Positions 34,316 to 41,079 of a DNA stretch of 64,000 nt are shown here, piece after piece. The DNA is from JAKFDI01 sp044508835 (GTDB lineage: Bacteria > Pseudomonadota > Gammaproteobacteria > Burkholderiales > Burkholderiaceae_C). The stretch is from positions 1-64,000 of the forward strand of contig JBIQHD010000013.1 of NCBI GenBank assembly GCA_044508835.1, written 5' to 3'. A program made the position numbers and the translations under genes. The first letter of the stretch is position 1. Every line of letters begins with the position of its first letter. Below the pieces are notes generated by a model. It made no database searches. It was not told where the DNA came from and saw only the letters and a program-made list of their open reading frames with translations.

Positions 34316-36037
34316 TCAGCGCGGCAGCGCCGCTTCCACCACCATCTGCAGCCGCTGGCGGCCGTTGTATTCGTCCACGGCGAGCCGGTAGGCGAGCAGC
34401 ACCTGCTCGGGCAGCGGCTCGCTGCGGCCGAACCAGATGGCGTCGCGCACCGTGCCGCCGTGCTTCACGGCGAGCTTGAGGTGCCGCTCGCCGACGAGGC
34501 GCTGCGACACGACGGTCACCTCGTCGCTGAACACCGGCGCCTCGAAGGCCTGGCCCCAGACCTGCGCGTCCAGCGACTGCACGGTCTCGACGTTGAAGTA
34601 CTCCAGCGCCAGCGGCCCGTCGCACATCAGCGTGCGTGCGAGCGTGGCGCGGTCGAGCCATTCGCCGGCCACGCGCTGCAGCGCCTGCGCGAAGGTGGCG
34701 AACGAGGCCTCGTCGAGCGTCGCGCCGGCGGCCATCGCATGGCCGCCGAACTTCTTCAGGAGGCCCGGGTGGCGCTTGCTCACCAGGTCGAGCGCGTCGC
34801 GCAGGTGGAAGCCGGCGATGGAGCGGCCCGAGCCCTTGAGCAGCCCGTCCTGCCCGCGCGCGAACACGAAGGCAGGGCGGTGCACGCGGTCCTTCAGGCG
34901 CGAGGCGACGATGCCGACCACGCCCTCGTGGAAGCCCGGGTCGTACAGGGCCAGCGCGGCCGGCGGCTCGCCGCGGGGCATCAGCGCGTCGAGCATGGCC
35001 TCGGCCTGCTCGCGCATGCCGGCCTCCACGTCGCGGCGCTCGCGGTTGATGGTGTCGAGCAGCGTCGCGAGCTCGCCCGCGCGCTTCGCATCGTCGGTGA
35101 GCAGGCATTCGATGCCGAGCGTCATGTCCGACAGCCGCCCCGCGGCGTTGATGCGCGGCCCGAGCGCGAAGCCGAAGTCGAAGCCGCTGGCGCGCCGTGC
35201 GTCGCGCCCGGCGGCCGAGAACAGCGCCGCCACGCCCGGCTGCATGCGCCCGGCGCGGATGCGGCGCAGGCCCTGCGCGACGAGGCGGCGGTTGTTGGCG
35301 TCGAGCTTGACCACGTCGGCCACGGTGCCGAGCGCCACCAGGTCGAGCAGCACGTCCAGCCGCGGCTGCGTCTGCGCGTCGAACACGCCGCGCGCGCGCA
35401 GCTCGCCGCGCAGCGCGAGCAGCACGTAGAACATCACGCCCACGCCGGCGAGGTGCTTGCTGGCGAAGCCGCAGCCCGGCTGGTTGGGGTTCACGATGAC
35501 GTGCGCGTCGGGCAGCTGCACGCGGTCGTCGATGAGTGCCGGCAGGTGGTGGTCGGTCACCACCACGGCCATGCCGGCGGCGCGCGCGTGCGCCACGCCG
35601 GCGAGGCTGGCGATGCCGTTGTCCACCGTCAGCAGCACGTCGGGGCGGTGCGCGGCGGCGAGGTCGACGATGGCCGGCGTGAGGCCGTAGCCGTGCACCG
35701 CGCGGTCGGGCACGACGTAGGCCAGCGTCTCGCGCGGCGCGCCGAGCATGGCCAGCCCGCGCAGGGCGACGGCGCAGGCGGTGGCGCCGTCGCAGTCGTA
35801 GTCGGCGACGACGCAGACGCGCCGCTTCGCGGCGATGGCGTCGGCCAGCAGCACGGCGGCCTCGCGCGTGCCGTGCAGGCCGTCGGGCGGCAGCAGCCTG
35901 CCCAGGCCGTCGTCGAGCTCGTCGGGCGAGACCACGCCGCGCCCCGCGTACAGCCGCGCGAGCAGCGGGTGGATGCCGGCCTGCTCCAGCGCCCAGGCGG
36001 CGCGCGGCGGCACGTCGCGCCGCAGGATCGTCGGCAT
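34316..36037 (-). CDS. recJ: Single-stranded-DNA-specific exonuclease RecJ
   Basis: A 573-residue 5'-3' exonuclease used in recombination and mismatch repair. The DHH-family motifs are clear: VVADYDCDGATA near residue 75, TVDNGI near 136, VVVTDHHLP near 156-164, the DHHA1-domain KGSGRSI and FGGHAMAAGATL motif near residues 415-440. The ATG at 36037 lacks a good ribosome-binding site. A GTG at 36046 would add three residues and overlap the upstream stop in a GTGA arrangement, so coupled initiation there is an equally good reading. It follows the 311-residue partner gene directly. Confidence 0.95.
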   Translation of the reverse strand: MPTILRRDVPPRAAWALEQAGIHPLLARLYAGRGVVSPDELDDGLGRLLPPDGLHGTREAAVLLADAIAAKRRVCVVADYDCDGATACAVALRGLAMLGAPRETLAYVVPDRAVHGYGLTPAIVDLAAAHRPDVLLTVDNGIASLAGVAHARAAGMAVVVTDHHLPALIDDRVQLPDAHVIVNPNQPGCGFASKHLAGVGVMFYVLLALRGELRARGVFDAQTQPRLDVLLDLVALGTVADVVKLDANNRRLVAQGLRRIRAGRMQPGVAALFSAAGRDARRASGFDFGFALGPRINAAGRLSDMTLGIECLLTDDAKRAGELATLLDTINRERRDVEAGMREQAEAMLDALMPRGEPPAALALYDPGFHEGVVGIVASRLKDRVHRPAFVFARGQDGLLKGSGRSIAGFHLRDALDLVSKRHPGLLKKFGGHAMAAGATLDEASFATFAQALQRVAGEWLDRATLARTLMCDGPLALEYFNVETVQSLDAQVWGQAFEAPVFSDEVTVVSQRLVGERHLKLAVKHGGTVRDAIWFGRSEPLPEQVLLAYRLAVDEYNGRQRLQMVVEAALPR

Positions 36038-36042
36038 GCTGG

Positions 36043-36978
36043 TCACAGCGACTCCAGCACGGCTTGCGGCGGCTCGCCGCGGCCGGCGCCGGTGAGGCGC
36101 TGCCACAGCGTGCGCGGCGCCGGCTCGAAGCGCTGGGCCTGGCGCTCGCCGCACAGCGTGAGCGCCACGGCCTCGCCGCGCCGCGCCTGCTCGAGCAGCG
36201 GCGCGATGCGTTCGGCATCGAGCGCGCGCCAGGCCTCGGCCCAGGCGGCCCAGTCGCCGGCGAGCAGCGGGGCGCGCAGGCGATCGTCGACGACGGGCGG
36301 CTCGCCCGCGGGCGCCTCGGCCTGCGCGCGGCCGCAGCCGCTGAGCCAGAACGAGTTCACCGGCAGCTCGCCGCGCGCCGTGCGGGCGTCGTGCGCGGGG
36401 TGCTGGTAGAGCAGCATCTGCACCTCGTTCTGCAGCCGGCGCACGAGGCGCGATTCGGTGCGCGCGGCCAGCCACAGGTCGACGTTGCGGCCGATCACGC
36501 GGTCGAGCGAGGCGGTGGGCAGGGCGGCCAGCGACTCGTGCGCGGCATACCAGCGCGTGGGCGCGCCGTAGGCGAGCGTGAAGCCCTCGCTCTCGAACAG
36601 CGGGCGGATGGCGTCGAGGTGCTCGCGCGATTGCGCCTCCGTCAGCGCGAGCGTGTCCGGGTCGACGAGCGTGACCTGCTCGCTGCCCACCGCCCAGTGC
36701 CCCGGCGTCATGAGCGCCCAGGCCCGGTCGCCCACCGCGATGCCGTCCAGCCGCGCCTGGCGCGCGCCCCAGGGCAGGCGGCCGTCCTCGCCGCGCAGGC
36801 CCAGCGCTTCGGCGAGCGCGCGCTCGTGCGGCGGGGTGAGGGTGTATTCGTCGCCGCCGCAGCGCGCCGCGGGGGCGAGCCGCGCGAGCAGGGCCTGGAG
36901 CCGGGGCAGCGGGAGGTCGCGCAGCGTGTGGACCGCCGCTTCCGAGAGCGCTGATGCGAAGGGGATCAGCAGGTGCAT
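36043..36978 (-). CDS. Conserved protein of unknown function next to recJ (sometimes labelled phosphoglycerate mutase)
   Basis: A 311-residue protein beginning MHLLIPFASALSEAAVHTLRDL. Proteins of this type next to recJ in betaproteobacteria are often labelled phosphoglycerate mutase or regulatory protein, but I see neither the RHG histidine motif nor the metal-binding motifs of either mutase family. Recognisable blocks are GGDEYTLTPPHERALA, WALMTPGHWAVGSEQVTLVDP and ELPVNSFWLSGCG. No signal peptide or membrane helix. Its stop overlaps or abuts the recJ start, so the two are one operon. The large palindromic element lies immediately upstream of its start. Confidence 0.8.
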   Translation of the reverse strand: MHLLIPFASALSEAAVHTLRDLPLPRLQALLARLAPAARCGGDEYTLTPPHERALAEALGLRGEDGRLPWGARQARLDGIAVGDRAWALMTPGHWAVGSEQVTLVDPDTLALTEAQSREHLDAIRPLFESEGFTLAYGAPTRWYAAHESLAALPTASLDRVIGRNVDLWLAARTESRLVRRLQNEVQMLLYQHPAHDARTARGELPVNSFWLSGCGRAQAEAPAGEPPVVDDRLRAPLLAGDWAAWAEAWRALDAERIAPLLEQARRGEAVALTLCGERQAQRFEPAPRTLWQRLTGAGRGEPPQAVLESL

Positions 36979-37048
36979 GGGGCGCGATTATCCGCGCCGC
37001 ACTTTCATGCCAATTCGCGTTCGAGAGGGAAGTCCGTGCCGGAACGCC

Positions 37049-37111
37049 GTTCGCGCTGAGGTATCGAAGCGCTCGCCCCACCAACCCGTTCGCGCTGAGC
37101 TTGTCGAAGCG
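37049..37111 (+). repeat. Left flanking pair of GTTCGCGCTGAG...TCGAAGCG repeats
   Basis: Two units, 37049-37071 (GTTCGCGCTGAGGTATCGAA then GCG) and 37088-37111 (GTTCGCGCTGAGCTTGTCGA then AGCG). Together with the mirrored units at 37815-37920 they frame the large palindrome. Related units occur again at 49526-49588. Confidence 0.85.
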
Positions 37112-37188
37112 TGTTGCGCTCGGTCCGGGTTGACTGGTTGGGGCTGCGGTCGTAGTTGTGAGAAGCCGGGTCTCGCCCCGGCGGGCGA

Positions 37189-37222
37189 CCTACTTTCTTT
37201 TGCTTCGCCAAAAGAAAGTAGG
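37189..37222. repeat. Left inner hairpin, 14-bp perfect stem
   Basis: Arms 37189-37202 (CCTACTTTCTTTTG) and 37209-37222 pair perfectly around the loop CTTCGC. It occupies the position equivalent to the right inner hairpin but differs from it in sequence. Confidence 0.9.
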
Positions 37223-37709
37223 CAAAGAAAAGGCGACCCCGACGGAGGCGGTCCGCTGCGCGGACTGCTCTGCGGTGCTCGGAATTTGGCGCTCGCGCGA
37301 AACTCGCTGCGCGCCCTGCGGGCGCTACGCTCAAACAGTCGCGCGAAGTCAGAAGACGAAGGCGCTGCGCGCCGCGCCAAACTCCTGCGCTCCTCGACGC
37401 CTCCCACGGGGACCCCGCAACACCAGCCACGCCTCGCTGCGCCTCGGCTGGATGTGCGGTGCGTCGCGCAGCGACGCCCGCCCGGGTGGCGATGCGCAGC
37501 GAGCCGAATCGCCTCCCGTAGGCGTCGGCGAGAAGCGCAGGGCTTTGCAGCCGGGCGCGACAGCGCCCCTCGTGGTCTGACTTCGCGCGACTGTTTGAGC
37601 GCAGCGCCCGTAGGGCGCGTAGCGAGTTTCGCGCGAGGCTGCGAAGCCCGAGCATCGCAGCGCACCCCTCGCGCAGCGAGGGGCGACGCCTCCGGGTCGC
37701 CTTTTCTTG

Positions 37710-37741
37710 GTTACTTCTCTTGGCGAGACAAGAGAAGTAAC
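37710..37741. repeat. Right inner hairpin, 13-bp perfect stem
   Basis: Arms 37710-37722 (GTTACTTCTCTTG) and 37729-37741 pair perfectly around the loop GCGAGA. Relative to the left hairpin, the substitutions in one arm are matched by complementary changes in the other. Confidence 0.9.
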
Positions 37742-37814
37742 TCGCCCGCCGGGGCGAGACCCGGCTTCTCACAGCTTCGGCCGCACTTCAATCAGCCAAA
37801 CCGGACTGCGCGCA

Positions 37815-37920
37815 CGCTTCGACGGGCTCAGCGCGAACGGGGCTTCAGGCGACGAGCGCTTCGACAAGCTCAGCGCGAACGGGTGGGTGGGGCGAAGCGC
37901 TTCGATACCTCAGCGCGAAC
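37815..37920 (-). repeat. Right flanking set of three TCGAAGCG...GTTCGCGC repeats (mirror orientation)
   Basis: Three units in reverse orientation to the left pair: 37815-37838 (CGCTTCGACGGGCTCAGCGC then GAAC), 37857-37880 (CGCTTCGACAAGCTCAGCGC then GAAC) and 37898-37920 (CGCTTCGATACCTCAGCGCG then AAC). The order of variants mirrors the left flank, so the whole 37049-37920 stretch is one large inverted duplication with one extra unit on the right. Confidence 0.85.
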
Positions 37921-37976
37921 GGGTTTTGTACGAATGGGCTTCGTGTGAACGGGCTTTGTGCGAACGGTGCCCGTGG
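37917..37976. repeat. 15-bp tandem repeat, four units
   Basis: Units start at 37917, 37932, 37947 and 37962 and follow GAAYGGGYTTYGTRY with more change in the last unit. The first unit overlaps the end of the preceding flanking repeat (GAAC), so it probably arose by slippage from it. Confidence 0.6.
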
Positions 37977-38121
37977 AGAACGGCACCGAGGGGCGATTGG
38001 ATCGGCCCGCGATGCGCGCTTCGATGCCTCGGCGCGAGCGCGGCGGTGCAGTGAACCGGTGGTGTGCCCCTCGGCGTTTCGACCGGTCGAACGGTGCTTG
38101 TCGACCGACCACGGATCGGCA

Positions 38122-38604
38122 TCAGAGGAATCGGTCGAGCAGCTTGCGCGAGCCGCGGTCGAGCGCGCCGCGGTCGGCGATGCGGAAGTGCATGCCCTGG
38201 GCGCTGGCGATGAGCAGCGCGCCGCCGGGCAGGCGGCGGATGTCCTCCTCGGCCTTGAGCACGAAGCGGGTGGCGCCGCGGTCGGTCTCCACCTCCCAGG
38301 TGCTGGGCGTGACCACGCTGGACACGCGCACCAGCCGCAGGATCTCGGGCGTGAGCTCGCGCGGCGCGAGCGCCTCTTCCACCAGTGCGCGGGCGGCGGG
38401 CGAGAGCGCGTCGATGCGCGGCACCCAGGCGAGCTCGCGGCCCTCGGCGCTGACGATGGCCAGCGCCTCGTGCGGCGCGGCGAGCGGGAAGGCGCGCACC
38501 GGCAGCACGCCGGCGTGCTCGCTGCCGTCGGCGTCGGTGAGCACCAGGCGACCGGCCGCGTCGCGGTGCAGGGTGAAGGTGGGCGTGTCCATCGCGTCCG
38601 TCAT
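38122..38604 (-). CDS. DUF1854 protein associated with cyanophycin loci
   Basis: A 160-residue cytoplasmic protein of the DUF1854 family, which is regularly encoded next to an ABC exporter and cyanophycin synthetases in Burkholderiales. Visible blocks: a beta-rich N-terminus (FTLHRDAAGRLVLTDADGS), VRAFPLAAPHEALAIVSAEG, the central helix ALVEEALAPRELTPEILRLVRV, and WEVETDRGATRFVLKAEEDIRRL. The start at 38604 is preferred over 38592 because GGTGAG lies upstream and it is only five bases from the ABC stop. It forms an operon with the exporter. The molecular role is unknown. Confidence 0.87.
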   Translation of the reverse strand: MTDAMDTPTFTLHRDAAGRLVLTDADGSEHAGVLPVRAFPLAAPHEALAIVSAEGRELAWVPRIDALSPAARALVEEALAPRELTPEILRLVRVSSVVTPSTWEVETDRGATRFVLKAEEDIRRLPGGALLIASAQGMHFRIADRGALDRGSRKLLDRFL

Positions 38605-38609
38605 CGTGC

Positions 38610-40904
38610 TCACCGCGACCCCGTCGCCGCCGCGTCGTCGTTCGCCGCCTCGCGCACGACCGCCGGCAGCGCGGGCGCCTCCTGCTCCTCGGTGCGCGCC
38701 TGCGCCTGGTACAGCCGCCAGTAGGCGCCGCGCCGGGCCATCAGCGCGTCGTGCGGGCCGACCTCGACCACGGCGCCGCGGTCCATCACCACCAGCCGGT
38801 CGGCGCGGCGCAGGGTGGACAGGCGGTGCGCGATGGCGATCGTCGTGCGGCCCTGCACCAGGTTGTCGAGCGCGCGCTGGATCTCGCGCTCGGTCTCGGT
38901 GTCCACGCTCGACGTGGCCTCGTCGAGGATGAGGATGCGCGGGTCGATGAGCAGCGCGCGCGCGATGGAGATGCGCTGGCGCTCGCCGCCCGACAGGCCC
39001 TGGCCGCGTTCGCCCACCAGCGAGTCGTAGCCCTGCGGCAGGCGCAGGATGAACTCGTGCGCGTTGGCGGCGCGCGCGGCGGCGACGATCTCCTCGCGCG
39101 TGGCCTCGGGCCGGCCGTAGGCGATGTTCTCGGCGATGCTGCCGAAGAACAGGAAGGGCTCCTGCAGCACCAGGCCGATGTGCCGCCGGAAGTCGGCCAC
39201 CGCGAAGCGGCGGATGTCGGTGCCGTCCACCGCGATGCTGCCCTCGCTCACGTCGTGGAAGCGGCAGATCAGGTTCACCAGCGTGCTCTTGCCCGAGCCG
39301 CTGTGGCCGACGAGCCCGATCATCTCGCCCGGGCGGATGTCCAGGTCGAGGCCGCGCAGGATCGGCCGGCTGCCGTAGCGGAAGTGCACGCCGCGCAGCG
39401 CGATGCCGCCCTGCATCTGCGTGATCGGCTCCGGCCGCACCGGCTCCGGCACGTTCGACTGGTGGTCGAGGATGTCGAAGATGCGCTTGGCGCCGGCCGC
39501 CGCCTTCTGCGTGACCGAGACGATGCGGCTCATCGAATCGAGCCGGCCGTAGAAGCGCCCGATGTAGGCGATGAAGGCGGTGAGCACGCCCACGGTGATC
39601 TGGTGGCGCGACACCAGCCACACGCCGAAGGCCCACACCACCAGCAGGCCCAGCTCAGTCATCAGCGCCACCGTGGGCGTGAACAGCGACCAGGTGCGGT
39701 TGAGCCGGTCGTTGACCGCCAGGTTGTGGACGTTCGCCGCCTTGAAGCGCGCCGACTCGCGCGCCTCCTGCGCGAAGGCCTTGACCACGCGGATGCCCGG
39801 AATCGTGTCGGCCAGCACGTTGGTCACCTCGCCCCACACCCGGTCGATGCGCTCGAAGCCCGTGCGCAGCTTCTCGCGCACGAGGTGGATCAGCCAGGCG
39901 ATGAAGGGCAGCGGCAGCAGCGTGACCAGCGCCAGCCAGGGGTTGATGGAGAACAGGATGGCGGCCGTCATGCCGATCATCAGCACGTCTGTTGCGAAGT
40001 CGAGCGCGTGCAGCGACAGGAAGACGTTGATGCGGTCGGTCTCGGAGCCGATGCGCGCCATCAGGTCGCCGGTGCGCTTGCCGCCGAAGTAGTCGAGCGG
40101 CAGCTTGAGCAGGTGGTCGTAGGTGGCGGTGCGCAGGTCGGCGCCGATGCGCTCGGACACCAGCGCCAGCAGCCAGGTGCGCGCCCACCCCAGCCCCCAG
40201 GCCAGCAGCGCCGCGGCGAACAGGCCGCCCATGTACAGCGCCACCAGCGCCGGGTCGATGGCCTGGCCGTTCTGGAACGGGATCAGCACCTCGTCCATCA
40301 GCGGCATGGTGAGGTAGGGCGGCACCAGCGTGGCGGCGGTGGCGGCCAGCGTGAGCAGGAAGCCGGCGGCGAGCTGGCCGCGGTAGGGCCGCGCGAAGCG
40401 GCCCAGGCGCAGCAGCACCCAGGTCGAGGCGGGTGTCGCCGCCTCGGGCGTGCAGGCGGGGCAGTTGTCGTCGTCCGGCGACAACGGGCCGTCGCAGGTG
40501 GGGCAGGTGCCGGCGAGCTCCGCCACCGGGCGGCCGGCGGCCTGCGCCTGGGCCCGTTCGAAGCGCCGAACGAAGCGCATGGCGTCGCCATCGGCGCGCA
40601 ACGTGAATCGCCAGGACGCGATCGCGCGGCCGCCGTCGTGCAGCGCCAGCTGGCTGACGCCGGCGTGGTCGGACAGCGTGAGCGCCGTGGCCTCGGTGAT
40701 CGGCCAGGCGGCCTTGTCGCCGCCCGGCGACAGAACCAGCAGCCGGCGCTCGGTCAGGCCGAGCACCGTGGGGGCGAAATGCAGCCGCTCGTCGAGGTCC
40801 GCCACGAGGCGGGCGAGCAGGTTCTCGCCGGGCGCGAGCAGGGCGTCGAGGGCGCTGTCCGTCGGCGTCGACGCGGCGGATTCGAGGTGGCGCGCGGATT
40901 GCAT
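38610..40904 (-). CDS. ABC exporter (permease-ATPase fusion) with N-terminal extension and zinc ribbon, cyanophycin-associated
   Basis: A 764-residue half-transporter. Residues 1-125 form an extra soluble domain (VLGLTERRLLVLSPGGDKAAWP) that ends in a zinc ribbon CPTC...CPAC (about residues 134-152). Six membrane helices of the exporter type follow (about 165-460), then the ATPase domain with Walker A GHSGSGKST, the signature LSGGERQR and Walker B ILILDEATSS. It should act as a homodimer. Its position, divergent from two cphA-type genes and upstream of DUF1854, is the known cyanophycin-associated arrangement. The transported molecule is unknown; arginine, aspartate or a dipeptide are guesses only. 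Confidence 0.92.
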   Translation of the reverse strand: MQSARHLESAASTPTDSALDALLAPGENLLARLVADLDERLHFAPTVLGLTERRLLVLSPGGDKAAWPITEATALTLSDHAGVSQLALHDGGRAIASWRFTLRADGDAMRFVRRFERAQAQAAGRPVAELAGTCPTCDGPLSPDDDNCPACTPEAATPASTWVLLRLGRFARPYRGQLAAGFLLTLAATAATLVPPYLTMPLMDEVLIPFQNGQAIDPALVALYMGGLFAAALLAWGLGWARTWLLALVSERIGADLRTATYDHLLKLPLDYFGGKRTGDLMARIGSETDRINVFLSLHALDFATDVLMIGMTAAILFSINPWLALVTLLPLPFIAWLIHLVREKLRTGFERIDRVWGEVTNVLADTIPGIRVVKAFAQEARESARFKAANVHNLAVNDRLNRTWSLFTPTVALMTELGLLVVWAFGVWLVSRHQITVGVLTAFIAYIGRFYGRLDSMSRIVSVTQKAAAGAKRIFDILDHQSNVPEPVRPEPITQMQGGIALRGVHFRYGSRPILRGLDLDIRPGEMIGLVGHSGSGKSTLVNLICRFHDVSEGSIAVDGTDIRRFAVADFRRHIGLVLQEPFLFFGSIAENIAYGRPEATREEIVAAARAANAHEFILRLPQGYDSLVGERGQGLSGGERQRISIARALLIDPRILILDEATSSVDTETEREIQRALDNLVQGRTTIAIAHRLSTLRRADRLVVMDRGAVVEVGPHDALMARRGAYWRLYQAQARTEEQEAPALPAVVREAANDDAAATGSR

Positions 40905-41079
40905 GAGCGGGTCGGAAGGCGGCCCCTCGCGGGGCCGTTTGTCTGGGGGTTGGAAGCCCTCGCCGGAATTGTGCGCCGCAGCGTGAGCGGCGCCGCCGGC
41001 GATCGGCAAGCCGCCCACCGAATGCAAGGAACGAACCCGGCGGCGCCGCCGGCGGAAGCAGCCAACCAGGACCGCACGA

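Larger units (their letters stand above)
37157..37773. repeat. 617-bp inverted-repeat element with hairpin termini
   Basis: The outermost 32 bp of both arms (37157-37188 and 37742-37773) are perfect reverse complements. The similarity continues inward through a hairpin, an AAGAAAAGGCGACCC block (37225-37239 against 37693-37708) and a block of about 58 bp (37294-37352 against about 37575-37634), leaving a less symmetrical centre. Such elements are common in Burkholderiales genomes as dispersed extragenic repeats. No transposase is encoded, so a MITE-like or bidirectional-terminator nature is inferred. Confidence 0.85.
36979..38121. other. 1.1-kb non-coding region occupied by a nested palindromic element
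   Basis: No convincing gene lies here. Open frames exist on both strands, but they run through inverted repeats, begin MRSRVSPRRA from both ends, and have no ribosome-binding sites. Parts: GTTCGCGCTGAG-type repeats in mirror orientation at both flanks (37049-37111 and 37815-37920), a 617-bp inverted-repeat core (37157-37773), a 15-bp tandem repeat (37917-37976), and a plain stretch 37977-38121. The region separates the DUF1854 gene end from the recJ operon start. Confidence 0.8.

Noticed and set aside
36043..36978. Phosphoglycerate mutase assignment for the gene before recJ
   Set aside because: Neither the RHG histidine motif nor the metal-binding serine motif of the independent mutases was found.
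37005..37948. Open frames with ETRCAPCGRYAQTVARSQ-like stretches in the 37-kb region on both strands
   Set aside because: They run through the inverted repeat and read similarly from both ends because of the palindrome. Such frames are a known annotation artefact of these repeats, and no ribosome-binding site is present.
40919..40943. CGGCCCC/GGGGCCG hairpin followed by TTTGT as an attenuator of the cphA operon
   Set aside because: The stem is only 7 bp, the T-run is short and it lies at the very start of the divergent ABC gene region, so a role in plus-strand attenuation would need a promoter inside the ABC gene.
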